Shown: positions 41,981-51,811, numbered from the stretch's first letter. The stretch: DNA of 64,000 nucleotides from Caproiciproducens sp. CPB-2 (GCF_036287215.1 NZ_CP142860.1:1364001-1428000); one strand, 5' to 3'. A program made the numbers and translations. Notes: a model not told the origin generated them from the letters alone.

Positions 41981-44941
41981 TTAAGTCAGTACTTCATTAA
42001 TAATCTGCGCCATCTGTTTATTGTTCAATTGATCTCTGAAGTATACTGTGTATCCATCCCTTGATAGCATGTCAAAGAACACCCTTGCACACTCAATTTT
42101 TGCATTTTCTATGGGACGCAAGGAAGACTTCCCCTCAACATCCTTTGTCTCAACTACAATATTGAGCTCTTTTTCGCCGGATTTACGTTTTACGATATAC
42201 ATGAAGTCCGGACTATACATCTCACCTGTAATCGTTGGTATAGCAATACTGCTACGCGGTATTTTTCCGAATACGACTACTTCTTCAATATTTGCTGTAA
42301 TATTGTCTTTTTCTAATGGTGAATCATATGCATAGACATCATACAAATATTTTGCGCTTGGTGTACCGGGAATTATTTTTGTTCCAATACGCCCCTGTGC
42401 AATATCAGTACGCGGCGTCCCATCAGCATAAGTCAGCGCTGTTGCACCGCATGGAGTTCTGCTCTTTGCATAGTGGAATCGCCCTTGTAAATGCTTGGTT
42501 TTCCAATCTCGGAATCTTGAACAGAACTCAATTGCAGAATTATCATTAAAAAATTTTTGTTCTATATGTCCGTGCCTTTTTACATATTCACACAAGGCGT
42601 TATGAAGCGTAGTTACTGGAACATTTGTATTCTGTGAAATGCGCTTAAGAAATAAGCCATATGGGATAGGTCGGGTCACGGTATATTGGACTCCTGTACT
42701 CGTTACCGCTTCCATCTGATCTCCGTCGCTCTTAACGAGTTCTCTTGCACTGCGTATAACCATATCGGTAAACGTTCCCGGCTGCTCAAGAATAGAGAGG
42801 ATGACAGCATTCATATCCTCGTTTATGTCTGCATCGTAAAACAAAAGATAGCGCTGGTTAATTTTCTCCCACAGTTCCTTGATTTCACTATATGCGGCTT
42901 TGCGAATTTTGATGGGACGCGGCTTGTCCTTGTTGCGGTCTTTGACCTTGCCTGTGGAAAGTCCTGCAAAGAAGTCAGGATATTCTGCAAGAAACGCATC
43001 TCGTGTTTCCGGCTTGATATTATAATGCCTGTCGATATAATGCTTTTTTGCATACAAAGCATCAAATAAATTGTCTGAAGAAACCCCAAGCTTTTTTGCC
43101 ACCTGTTGAAGTTTTTCTTCGCTGATGGTGATTGCTTGCGGAATCTCCCCATTTATCTGATTGACAAGCCGCTGTGCGAAGTCGGCCTCAGTGAAGTCTA
43201 CAATATAATTAAGCTGGAATTCTTCATTAGATATGCGATTTCCGTTTTCGTCCACAGGCAGGCGCAGTCCACGTCCGACCTCCTGCAGTTTGCTATTCTC
43301 GCTGCCGCTGGAGCGGAGTTTGGCTATCGTAAATACATTGGGATTATCCCAGCCCTCTTTTAATGTCCATTTTGAGAACAAAAATCGAAGCGTATTATAG
43401 CTTCCGTCTGTATTCTTAAAAGACAAAAGCTGTTTTTTCCCGTTTAGAATCTCGTCGACCTCTTTGGCAACATCTTCATCGGAATCGCTGTTGTCCTGAG
43501 AAAAGTATCCGGCGTGGCAAGCGGAGATGTCGGCGAGGCTCGCTTTCAAATACGCTCGATATTCGGCATCATGATCATCGAGTGTGGCAAGTACGGCTTC
43601 AATGCGCTCTTTCAACAGGCGTTCAAAGGCCAAGCGAAGGTATGGCTCTTTACCGTCTGTACCCGGGCGATAGGATGATATATCGTCTATAAAGAAAAGA
43701 GCCAGCGTTTTTATCTTGAAGGTGCGTCCACAGAAATTTTCACGCTCCGTTTCAAAATGGCGCTCAAGTGCCAGACGTATCATCTGCTCTTGATAGGAAG
43801 TCATGTAAATGTCTACATCCAGTTCCTCGCCGACTGATTTTATGACACCGTTTGAAAATTCTACCTTTGTGTTACCTATCGCGTAAACCGTTATTCCCTC
43901 AAACGCATCGCTTATTATGGACAGTGAGCCACTGGTCTTGAGCGTATATGACTTTGTAGCTTCATCACGTTTTTTATATTGGAACGTAACAGAGTCTTTG
44001 CTTGCAATAGATGTAATTTTCACCTTTTCTTCGCGCTTAGAAACCGGTTCAAAGTGTTCCTTTGCAACGCCCTTGATCAGATTTTGGTTGAATGATGCGC
44101 AAGCATTGAGATCATAAAGCAGATTTTGATAATCTTTTACTGTGACTTTGTTTTTTCCGCGCCCGGAAGTGGTTTCCGGAAAAGTTGCACCAAAGCGGAT
44201 AATGCTTTGCGGGCATATCTCATCGGTAATGACTTTAAATGCTTTTTGATCGCGGGAAAAACGATGCGGCTCGTCTATGATGACTACAGGCCTTGTTGCG
44301 CGAATAGCGTCTAACGGCCGATAGAACCCTTCCGCTCCGTAATCGTAATCGTCGCGGCTAAGCATTCCGTTTGCTCTTACGACAAGCAACTGCATATTCA
44401 TAAGCAACACATGGATTTTTTTCGTATCCTGGCAGGAACCTTTAACAAAATCACTGACTACGCTTGGAAAATAGCTGCGTCCCTTTTTCTTATTCTTAGG
44501 TGCTTCCAGAATACCAACTTCGATCTCTGTGCCATACCCACAGCCGTCCGCAAAATGGCGACGGGCATATTCATCCCGCAAAAATTGCGCGGTTCCCGCT
44601 TTGATGGCAAGCGACGGCACAGCGATGATGAATTTATTAATTCCATACCGTTTGTGCAGTTCAAACATGACCTTGGTGTATACATATGTTTTTCCAGTGC
44701 CCGTCTCCATTTTAATATCGAGATTTAGGCAATTGCCGATAGGCGTATTGCTGCGATACTCCGGAGGAACGGCATTTTGTAATTCCCGCACATTTTCGGC
44801 AAGGCGAGGATCAGTAAGCATGATATGCGGATTTTCATAAAACTGTTTGGGCGCGGTAATCTGTACGCCGTCCAGTGCAGCACAGATAGCATCGACCGCT
44901 TTTTGCTGATGCGGTAGCGCCTGTTGGAGGATTAGCTCCAT
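41981..44941 (-). CDS. Type III restriction enzyme, Res subunit
   Basis: A 986-residue SF2 helicase-nuclease. Walker A is METGTGKT near residue 80, motif II is DEPHRF near 222, and LRFLFSKWTLKEGWDNPNVFTIAKL with QEVGRGLRLP provides motifs V/VI. The C-terminal nuclease domain shows SPDFMYI near 912 and VVETKD near 930, the PD...ExK catalytic set. It translocates and cleaves DNA with unmodified, head-to-head sites when complexed with Mod. It starts 16 nt after the mod stop, with GGGAGGA upstream. Full length and no frame break. Confidence 0.93.
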   Translation of the reverse strand: MELILQQALPHQQKAVDAICAALDGVQITAPKQFYENPHIMLTDPRLAENVRELQNAVPPEYRSNTPIGNCLNLDIKMETGTGKTYVYTKVMFELHKRYGINKFIIAVPSLAIKAGTAQFLRDEYARRHFADGCGYGTEIEVGILEAPKNKKKGRSYFPSVVSDFVKGSCQDTKKIHVLLMNMQLLVVRANGMLSRDDYDYGAEGFYRPLDAIRATRPVVIIDEPHRFSRDQKAFKVITDEICPQSIIRFGATFPETTSGRGKNKVTVKDYQNLLYDLNACASFNQNLIKGVAKEHFEPVSKREEKVKITSIASKDSVTFQYKKRDEATKSYTLKTSGSLSIISDAFEGITVYAIGNTKVEFSNGVIKSVGEELDVDIYMTSYQEQMIRLALERHFETERENFCGRTFKIKTLALFFIDDISSYRPGTDGKEPYLRLAFERLLKERIEAVLATLDDHDAEYRAYLKASLADISACHAGYFSQDNSDSDEDVAKEVDEILNGKKQLLSFKNTDGSYNTLRFLFSKWTLKEGWDNPNVFTIAKLRSSGSENSKLQEVGRGLRLPVDENGNRISNEEFQLNYIVDFTEADFAQRLVNQINGEIPQAITISEEKLQQVAKKLGVSSDNLFDALYAKKHYIDRHYNIKPETRDAFLAEYPDFFAGLSTGKVKDRNKDKPRPIKIRKAAYSEIKELWEKINQRYLLFYDADINEDMNAVILSILEQPGTFTDMVIRSARELVKSDGDQMEAVTSTGVQYTVTRPIPYGLFLKRISQNTNVPVTTLHNALCEYVKRHGHIEQKFFNDNSAIEFCSRFRDWKTKHLQGRFHYAKSRTPCGATALTYADGTPRTDIAQGRIGTKIIPGTPSAKYLYDVYAYDSPLEKDNITANIEEVVVFGKIPRSSIAIPTITGEMYSPDFMYIVKRKSGEKELNIVVETKDVEGKSSLRPIENAKIECARVFFDMLSRDGYTVYFRDQLNNKQMAQIINEVLT

Positions 44942-44957
44942 AAGTCATGTCCTCCCG

Positions 44958-46931
44958 TCAATAACGGACGTCAAAGTTAATGCGGAGATTCTTCTCCTCA
45001 TCTTTCAGCCGCTTTAAATTTGTTTTCAAACTTTCAAGCTCTGTCCATGTAAAGCTATACCCGAACAGAACGACATTTTCGGGGTTAAAGTCCCCATCCG
45101 TCTCATATTTCACTACAATGGCCTCAATCGCCGAATCGGACAATTTTTCGTCGATGAGATACAAATGTTTTCCTATGTAGTATCCCGTGTATCCAGCGAA
45201 GTTCAATTGCTCCACGGATGCGGTAAACCCATAGCCATCCCGGACAAGCCATGTTGCAAGAACGGTCGGCTTCCCAAAATCATCCAGAACAGTGTTTCCC
45301 ACATACATGCCGTTATCCTCTGGAGAGAAATCTTCCAGCTTGTCCAGCGTATCCTCGGAGGGCTCAGAAAGAGTATAGTGGCGGAAACCGAGATCTGCCG
45401 TAGTGTCTGGATGTTCCTCACGGATCTTCTTAGCGGCACGGATAATTCGCTCCATGCCAATCTGGTCAATCGTGGCATAGCCCGCATTCAGTGCTTCACT
45501 GCCTGGCTTATTGGGCTCTTTTAGTTGTACCAAAATATAATGTCTATTTCCCTCATCGGTACTATTAAGATTCATAATTGCGTGAGCTGTTGTCGATGAG
45601 CCAGCAAAAAAATCAACAACGGTATCCGAATCGCTCATTGCAAATGATAGCAATTTCTCGAGAATAGCTGGGGCCTTTGGATTTTTAAATACGTTTTGAT
45701 TATCGAAGAGAGCCCTTATGACATTAGCTCCAGATCGTCCATCCATAGATATCACGCTTGAGAGTTTATCAGTATATTCCCTAACATATTGCTTTATTTC
45801 AATAATTTTCTTTTCGTCCTCGCCGTATATTATTCGATCTTCGTCAACCAACTTTTGCATAGACTCTTGAGGGAAACGGTATCCCATCAGCGGAGGCATA
45901 CACGCTTTTTTTGTGACGGGATGTATGACGTCATAATAATAGCCTTGTTTTCCAGGGTTGTGTACGCTTCTACTGCCAGCGTAGATGCCACCTTTGTCGA
46001 TAAACTTGTATCCCTCAAGTTTCCCAAGCTGAGCCTTATGTTCAGAATACCATGCAGTATAAGCATCTTGTAAACCCGCTTCGGAATCAAAAGGAAGGGA
46101 AAGCAATTCTGCTTCTTTGTCCAGCAAGATCATTTTTAAGTCATCTATTGAGGACTTCCAAATAGGCTCAAGGGATTCTCGGCTCTTTGAATAGGCTACA
46201 ATGTATTCATGCTCAACAGCAATATTTGTCGGATTATTATCTGTTACATTGTTCCAAATTATTGTACCAATGTGATTTTCTTCGCCGAAGATATCATCAC
46301 AAATTAGGCGAAGATTGGCAATTTCATTATCATCAATAGATATAAAAATCACGCCATCATTTTTAAGTAAATCCCGTGCTAATTGGAGCCGAGGATACAT
46401 GAACATTAACCAGGCTGAATGAGATGCCGAGCCACGCTTTGTTAAATCAATTATCCGCTGCGCTTGTTCTTCGCTTATACTTAGTTTTTCTGATAGCTCA
46501 TCAACTGTAAAGTTGAAGCTATCCGCATATGCGAAATCATCTTTACCAGTATTATACGGTGGGTCTATGTAGATGCACTTAATCTGCCTTATGTATGATT
46601 TCATCATATGCTTCAATCCGTCCAGATTGTCACCGCTGATATAGATATTCTGACTGTTAGCATTCTCCGGCTTCTTGTTATGTTCCTCATCAGGTACGGT
46701 GACTGTGGTTGTGTCCACAGATGCCAGTAAACGGGCATAGTTTTTGCCGAGAAACTTGAGCTCATAACCCTCACCGGTGACAGTGAGCTTGTCGTCCAAA
46801 AATTCCTTGAACCGTTCCAAATCAAAACTGCCGTCCGTGTGGAAACAGGAAGGGAAGTACTCTTTCAAAACAGCCATCTCACGGCTATTAGGCGTAACGC
46901 TGTCATTCGCGGCGATAATATCTTTAATCAT
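44958..46931 (-). CDS. Type III DNA N6-adenine methyltransferase, Mod subunit
   Basis: A 657-residue beta-class methyltransferase: the catalytic DPPY motif (IDPPYNTGKDDF near residue 122) comes before the SAM-binding FxGxG-like motif (DFFAGSSTTAHA near 440). The stretch between (about 180-430) should hold the target-recognition domain and is the part most likely to differ between strains. It methylates one strand of the recognition site and gives Res its specificity. GGAGGAAA precedes ATG 46931; it lies 18 nt after the upstream gene. Confidence 0.93.
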   Translation of the reverse strand: MIKDIIAANDSVTPNSREMAVLKEYFPSCFHTDGSFDLERFKEFLDDKLTVTGEGYELKFLGKNYARLLASVDTTTVTVPDEEHNKKPENANSQNIYISGDNLDGLKHMMKSYIRQIKCIYIDPPYNTGKDDFAYADSFNFTVDELSEKLSISEEQAQRIIDLTKRGSASHSAWLMFMYPRLQLARDLLKNDGVIFISIDDNEIANLRLICDDIFGEENHIGTIIWNNVTDNNPTNIAVEHEYIVAYSKSRESLEPIWKSSIDDLKMILLDKEAELLSLPFDSEAGLQDAYTAWYSEHKAQLGKLEGYKFIDKGGIYAGSRSVHNPGKQGYYYDVIHPVTKKACMPPLMGYRFPQESMQKLVDEDRIIYGEDEKKIIEIKQYVREYTDKLSSVISMDGRSGANVIRALFDNQNVFKNPKAPAILEKLLSFAMSDSDTVVDFFAGSSTTAHAIMNLNSTDEGNRHYILVQLKEPNKPGSEALNAGYATIDQIGMERIIRAAKKIREEHPDTTADLGFRHYTLSEPSEDTLDKLEDFSPEDNGMYVGNTVLDDFGKPTVLATWLVRDGYGFTASVEQLNFAGYTGYYIGKHLYLIDEKLSDSAIEAIVVKYETDGDFNPENVVLFGYSFTWTELESLKTNLKRLKDEEKNLRINFDVRY

Positions 46932-46949
46932 TTCTTTTCCTCCAGGACT

Positions 46950-47609
46950 TCAAGCGACAAAATTGAAAAGCAGATGATGAATGGTGATCTGTTTTCCATC
47001 GGAATCCCTGATATGACTGGACTTGTATTGAACATCTCGGCTTCCTATTTCACGGCTAATATTCAAACGTGGTTTAGTCTTTGCAATCTCTTGCTTCAAC
47101 TCATCAACAATCTCTGGTATTTTTCCCGTGAGAACATAACCCACTAAAGAAGAAACGGATGACTTCGATCCATATCTCCCGCTGGTATAGTTGCACACGC
47201 CTGTTTCAACGTAGCGCTTTATATGCTTTGGGTCATGATCATATAGGTTTTTACATTCTGCTCCAAAATACCCATCATTTTTATTCCACGCACGAAAACA
47301 AAAATCAATTGCCGGCGATTGCCCACGAGGCTTTGCCATCGTGTCATCCCCCAATTGGGTTATCGGGGATAAGTGGATTGATACTCTTGCTGCCCGATTT
47401 TCCTGATGCCATATTTCATTTACACGGAGAAACCATTCTTCCGTAATGGCATTTTCGTTCATCTCTTTCGTAATGATGCTGGCATCATGCAAATCATCAT
47501 ACCCTTGCCACATAACTGAAAGAAGTTCGGCAATCCCTCCCTTGCCCAGTCTCTTAGCCAAATCTACGGGCATTGGATTGGACGCAGTGATATTGCGAAT
47601 ACTACTCAT
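46950..47609 (-). CDS. Hypothetical protein in R-M operon, candidate PD-(D/E)XK nuclease
   Basis: About 219 residues from ATG 47609, chosen because GGAGGGG lies 6 nt upstream; a GTG at 47615 is also in frame. The start overlaps the methyltransferase stop by 8 nt. The middle has PAIDFCFRAW followed by YFGAECKNLY, an Asp...Glu-x-Lys pattern (about residues 102-120) matching the core of PD-(D/E)XK nucleases. I know no family for it. Its tight coupling to the upstream methyltransferase suggests it is the cognate cleavage subunit or a second effector of that enzyme. Confidence 0.6.
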   Translation of the reverse strand: MSSIRNITASNPMPVDLAKRLGKGGIAELLSVMWQGYDDLHDASIITKEMNENAITEEWFLRVNEIWHQENRAARVSIHLSPITQLGDDTMAKPRGQSPAIDFCFRAWNKNDGYFGAECKNLYDHDPKHIKRYVETGVCNYTSGRYGSKSSVSSLVGYVLTGKIPEIVDELKQEIAKTKPRLNISREIGSRDVQYKSSHIRDSDGKQITIHHLLFNFVA

Positions 47610-50600
47610 TTTCACCCCTCCACGCCCTCATTACATCAGCATATATTTCATCAGCATCTCTACAAGCTGCCGAAAAGTTCCAGTATCTCGATTGATTTGG
47701 TTTAACAATATAGATACTGTCTTTATTGTATACCCGTACATTTCTCTTTACAAAGACGCTTCCAGATCGATCTTCCAATAATTGCCGATCAAGTTTATGC
47801 AAAAGCACATCCATCTCCTCGCTATTGCGATTAAGCGAAAACTTTGGATTTGAGGTCGGTGATAAATCAAGAACCGCGATTATCAGAGGGGCATCCCCGT
47901 GATATATACAGCATGAGAATGAATAGTGGTTTCCCAATGTGTTCTGCATGACCTCTTGCAGTGACACAGAATATTTTTGCAACAAGGCATTGTCGGGCTG
48001 GCTCAATGCGGAGGAATTCCCTTTTTTGCTATAGTAGTCGTAGACATAGTCTATTGCGTCATCAATGAGGGAAATTTCATATGGCAGCAGTTTATACTGC
48101 CTATACGCGAATTGATCTATGATCGAGAGATCACCGTTACCAACAATAACACGATCAAACAGGTTAACCGCCTCATCAACTGCGGCGGTTGTGGGCATGG
48201 GAAATGGCGTATCGATAATGTCTCCAACTTCAGATTCATCTCGTTCAACGAGCCATTTGCGGTTAGTCATTATCTGGTAGTAGACAAACACCTTTGAGGA
48301 AATAATCGAACAAAAATACTTTAAGAGGCGCTCATCTCCATGTACACCCAGGAAGCTATGATTGAACACTGCATCAAAGCTTAATACATCAGCGAGGAAT
48401 CTTGACCCCTTATGACTTTGCTTGATTATTAGGTGCGGACTTTGAAAAATTTGGCGTTTTGTATCGACTGTGCATTCAAACTTTCTTTCTGTCATTTTTG
48501 GCAGTGCGTCAGGAAAGTGTTTTCCGGGAGAAAAAGTCTTTGCGTTAAGCATCGGCATGCCCAGAAAAGCATCGCAAGTTTTTTTCTTGTTTCCCTTTTT
48601 GTATCCTTCTGCATATACCATGTCATTTTCATCAAGCAATTTTCGAAGTGGAGTACCTGATGCCTGCAGGGTATGTACCAAATCCATGTCGCGCGGGCCG
48701 CCCCACATAGCAATTCTCCATATTAGATCATCATAAATGAGCTCTCGTGGTATTCGGCAAATATTGGTTGGCTCAATTAAAAATCGCCGTTTATCTTCAA
48801 TGGTATATAATGGCTTTGGTGTGCAATAGAAAATAGTATCAGATTTGTCTAAATTGCTTACTCGATATATTACACCAACAGCTGGCCCTGCGGCATGTTC
48901 AAACAATACCCATCTGAAAGCCGAGAAATTAATTATAACGGAAACATCGTATTTTTCAAAAAATGCTGTTCTGAATTGCTGTGCCTTTACTGAGCGATTA
49001 AACAAGAAGCCTTTACTTGGAAGCAGAAAGCAAATTACGCCCTTTGGGCAAATATCCCCCGCCCTCCATGTAAACGCCTGCGCTATTTGTTCGTCACTGA
49101 CTTTAAATTTGTTGTTTTTGATATACTGCTTTGCAGCCGGAGATAGTCTGCTTTCCCATGGCGGGTTTCCGATGACAATATCATAATCACGTTGCTCAAA
49201 TTCGCAATCCCTATCGAAAAAATCATTATGAAAAAGATTATAGTGCAGCAACCGCGGAAACTGTAAAGAATCCCAAATGGTCCGTGGCTCGAGAAAATCG
49301 CACATAGCTAAACTGAGACTGAAAGAAGCGATTCGTATAGCCTCTTTATTGCTGTCCACACCAAAAATGCATGCTTTCATAATGTTGATTAGATCATTTG
49401 ATCCGATGCTTTCTGGCTGATTGGTGAATATCCATCTTGCAACCAATCGCCTATATGCTTCCACCAGAAAAATTCCTGAGCCACAAGCGGGATCTAAAAT
49501 CTTTTGAGGTGTGTATGGACCATCCCAAGGAAGGACCTCATCCATAAGCATTGAAACTAAATGATATGGCGTGTAGTATGTTCCTTTTTCCTTGTCGGGG
49601 TCTGTCTCTGCAAGATGAAAAAACAATTCATAAATGCTACTAATTAATTGAATGGGAATGGCATTGAACGAGTACAACGGCCATATAACCATTTGCTGAC
49701 TGGCAAGTTCACTTGTGCCCAAAAGAAATTGTTGTAATTCGGTTAGGTCAGATTGAGTAATAACATCCTTTTCGTTCTCAATTAACGGAAACATATCGCC
49801 ATTAAATCGCTCTTCCAATTCAGCGAAAAGCATATAGGTCGATTGCTTGTCTGCTAAGACATCGGTGTATTTTTTTGCTCCATGAAGGAATTTACCAAAA
49901 AAGTCATTTGGGAATACAGTTTTCCCAGTAGAATCTGTCCTTTCCTCCAAGTACTTAATCAATATAGAACGCCCGAGCAAACCATGTACAATTTCACACC
50001 GCAGCTGATCGTCAATTTGTTTCTCAACATCTCTCTTTTCGATACTTTTAAGCAGTAGCTTCCGAATTGCACGGAGATTTGCCATTAGTGTTACGTCAAC
50101 ACGCGTATCAATATTAAAGCGTGTTTGATTTTGCTTCCAGAATTCTCCGGTTTCTATCTGGGAACGATGAAATTGAAGCAGTTGCTGGCGCTGCTCTTCC
50201 AGATCACTAACTTTTTTGATTCTGGCAAACATCCCTGCATCGTTATTATAACTCCCATCTTCCTTCCTTGGTGCAGGGGGAGTATAATTGTTGTACACAA
50301 GAAGTTCATCTGGAAGAACGATAAACAATAAAGGGGCTTCTCCCATGTTCCAAGCCATTCTATGAAGCTCAGCTATTCTTTCGGAATTATATGAATCCAT
50401 GGCAGAAAAATAAATCATTGGGATTTTGGGAATACCTTCGGCATCTCTCAAAAAGTATACAGCATCAACATTAAGTTTCTCTTTTGCCTGAGCAAAAAAG
50501 TACCGTTGAAAAACGGTTAAATCCGTATCATTCGCGTCTGTCAAGCCGTTGCTGTAGCTCATATCGAGTGATTGAAAAATACTTCCCAAATTATATTCAA

Positions 50601-50610
50601 AATATTTCAT
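47602..50610 (-). CDS. Large gamma-class N6-adenine DNA methyltransferase (Eco57I/PglX-like)
   Basis: About 1002 residues from ATG 50610, with AAGGAG 8 nt upstream (an earlier in-frame start at 50649 lacks one). The methylase domain has GTYYTPYHLV, the SAM motif I ILDPACGSGIFLVEA near residue 373 and the catalytic NPPW near 482. The C-terminal 400 residues (SPHLIIKQSHKGSRF, VYYQIMTNRKWLVE) look like a target-recognition region. The N-terminal 250 residues do not show a PD-(D/E)XK site that I can see. That separates it from single-chain type IIG enzymes; cleavage may be supplied by the next gene. Confidence 0.88.
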   Translation of the reverse strand: MKYFEYNLGSIFQSLDMSYSNGLTDANDTDLTVFQRYFFAQAKEKLNVDAVYFLRDAEGIPKIPMIYFSAMDSYNSERIAELHRMAWNMGEAPLLFIVLPDELLVYNNYTPPAPRKEDGSYNNDAGMFARIKKVSDLEEQRQQLLQFHRSQIETGEFWKQNQTRFNIDTRVDVTLMANLRAIRKLLLKSIEKRDVEKQIDDQLRCEIVHGLLGRSILIKYLEERTDSTGKTVFPNDFFGKFLHGAKKYTDVLADKQSTYMLFAELEERFNGDMFPLIENEKDVITQSDLTELQQFLLGTSELASQQMVIWPLYSFNAIPIQLISSIYELFFHLAETDPDKEKGTYYTPYHLVSMLMDEVLPWDGPYTPQKILDPACGSGIFLVEAYRRLVARWIFTNQPESIGSNDLINIMKACIFGVDSNKEAIRIASFSLSLAMCDFLEPRTIWDSLQFPRLLHYNLFHNDFFDRDCEFEQRDYDIVIGNPPWESRLSPAAKQYIKNNKFKVSDEQIAQAFTWRAGDICPKGVICFLLPSKGFLFNRSVKAQQFRTAFFEKYDVSVIINFSAFRWVLFEHAAGPAVGVIYRVSNLDKSDTIFYCTPKPLYTIEDKRRFLIEPTNICRIPRELIYDDLIWRIAMWGGPRDMDLVHTLQASGTPLRKLLDENDMVYAEGYKKGNKKKTCDAFLGMPMLNAKTFSPGKHFPDALPKMTERKFECTVDTKRQIFQSPHLIIKQSHKGSRFLADVLSFDAVFNHSFLGVHGDERLLKYFCSIISSKVFVYYQIMTNRKWLVERDESEVGDIIDTPFPMPTTAAVDEAVNLFDRVIVGNGDLSIIDQFAYRQYKLLPYEISLIDDAIDYVYDYYSKKGNSSALSQPDNALLQKYSVSLQEVMQNTLGNHYSFSCCIYHGDAPLIIAVLDLSPTSNPKFSLNRNSEEMDVLLHKLDRQLLEDRSGSVFVKRNVRVYNKDSIYIVKPNQSRYWNFSAACRDADEIYADVMRAWRGENE

Positions 50611-50720
50611 TATAATCTCCTTGCGAACTTCTGAGCACCATCTTGCCAAGATTATTTGCCGTTTAATTTCATTTTCCGCACGGCGACGATTAGAGCTTCT
50701 GCCGCTGCGCTCTGGTTAAA

Positions 50721-51353
50721 TTAGAAATTTGCTTCATGGCTGTCCTCCGCACAAATTTGCTTGATGCATTCGTATACCCACGCGGTAATTCGCTTACTTT
50801 CAACAAGCATTTGTTTCTTTTCGTCGTCTGTTAGTCTCTTTGAGAGGATGCGAATATCTTTTATTGTGATGTTGTCTTTACCCAAAGCTTTCAGTGCCTG
50901 AATGATAAGGGCTGTCTGATAAGAAACCTCAATGATCTCATTTTTGTTGTCCGTGTGTTTGAATTTCAGCATTACACCACTGGCATCATAGTTTTTATAT
51001 GGGCCATCGCTTACATATATCCAGACGGCCGGAACCTGCGTTGAGATTCCCTGCATATTAAGTGCTGTATCGCCGCAGGGGATAATCGTCCATCCGTAAT
51101 TTCGGGCAATCGCCTTTGCAATTTTATCAGGACTCGGTGGGATGTTGGCATGCAGCAGCTCGCTGTATCGAGGCTTAGTAAATACACCACGCATCATGCG
51201 GTGCAGTTCGCCGCTCTCAACCAACCGGTTTAAACATGTGTTCACTTTAACGGCTTCGGCAATATCAAAAAAGTCGGAGGGAATAAAGACGGAATCAGCT
51301 TCGGCTGCCTTGACCCGCTTGCGGACCTGCTCCAGATGGTTGGGACGGCCCAT
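50721..51353 (-). CDS. DUF6088/AbiEi-like winged-helix regulator at head of R-M operon
   Basis: A 210-residue protein with a winged-helix start (FIPSDFFDIAEAVKVNTCLNRLVESGELHRMMRGVFTKP) and the AbiEi-like body (IIPCGDTALNMQGISTQVPAVWIYVSDGP). DUF6088 proteins resemble AbiEi antitoxins, which repress their own operons. Here it is the first gene, 110 nt before the large methyltransferase, and palindromes overlap its promoter. It most likely acts as a controller of R-M expression, but a toxin-antitoxin role cannot be excluded; no AbiEii-like toxin gene is adjacent. Confidence 0.75.
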   Translation of the reverse strand: MGRPNHLEQVRKRVKAAEADSVFIPSDFFDIAEAVKVNTCLNRLVESGELHRMMRGVFTKPRYSELLHANIPPSPDKIAKAIARNYGWTIIPCGDTALNMQGISTQVPAVWIYVSDGPYKNYDASGVMLKFKHTDNKNEIIEVSYQTALIIQALKALGKDNITIKDIRILSKRLTDDEKKQMLVESKRITAWVYECIKQICAEDSHEANF

Positions 51354-51368
51354 GGCCTCACCTCATTT

Positions 51369-51446
51369 CGTTATAAAAATTATATCTTATTTATAACGAG
51401 AAAACAAGAGTAAAATACACGCTTATAAAAATATTGTTTTATAACG
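51369..51446 (-). promoter_or_regulatory. R-M operon promoter with two operator palindromes
   Basis: On the minus strand TTGTTT (51402-51407), exact 17-bp spacer and TATAAT (51379-51384). Palindrome 1, CGTTATAAA (51369-51377) with TTTATAACG (51390-51398), spans the -10 and the spacer. Palindrome 2, GCTTATAAAA (51421-51430) with TTTTATAACG (51437-51446), lies upstream. Binding at site 1 would block polymerase. Confidence 0.7.
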
Positions 51447-51702
51447 ATCCACAGCAGCATGGATGATTCTCTAAATACACAGCGAGATAGGGGAAGTCAT
51501 TCTGAAGGTGCCATCCGCCTATATTTTTTGGAGAAAACTGGTATCATGAATCAAAAATTAAGGCACTGCTCTTGCGCGGAGTTGCGCCGCAAAAATAGTG
51601 CTTATCGCAATGGATGCTTACCAGTTTCAACGAAATTCTTGGGTTCTATTATGAAAACACTTACGCCGACAGAAGTGCTATTATCCCTTTAGAACGCCCT
51701 GA
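51447..51702. other. Stretch with no supported gene upstream of R-M promoter
   Basis: A plus-strand frame (51459-51692) and an overlapping one lack ribosome sites and family features. The sequence could be the decayed end of a coding region, since a good terminator for the plus strand follows, but I cannot assign it. Confidence 0.3.
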
Positions 51703-51753
51703 AACAAGTAAGGCCACACAGTTTCCAAAGCTGTGCGGCCTTACTTGTTTTGC
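51703..51753 (+). terminator. Strong hairpin terminator
   Basis: AACAAGTAAGGCCACACAG (51703-51721) pairs, with one mismatch, with CTGTGCGGCCTTACTTGTT (51731-51749), followed by TTTT. It faces an unassigned plus-strand region. Confidence 0.75.
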
Positions 51754-51780
51754 TTCTCACAAAATTCATAAAATTACGAA

Positions 51781-51811
51781 AAAGCCGCCAAATCATAAGA
51801 TTTAGCGGCTT

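Noticed and set aside
41981..50610. BREX or DISARM system
   Set aside because: The methyltransferase is PglX-like, but there is no PglZ, BrxC, BrxL, DrmA or DrmB. The helicase is a type III Res with its own nuclease and a partner Mod.
51459..51805. Two short plus-strand frames upstream of the R-M promoter
   Set aside because: No ribosome site or recognisable domain; the second runs through two terminator hairpins.
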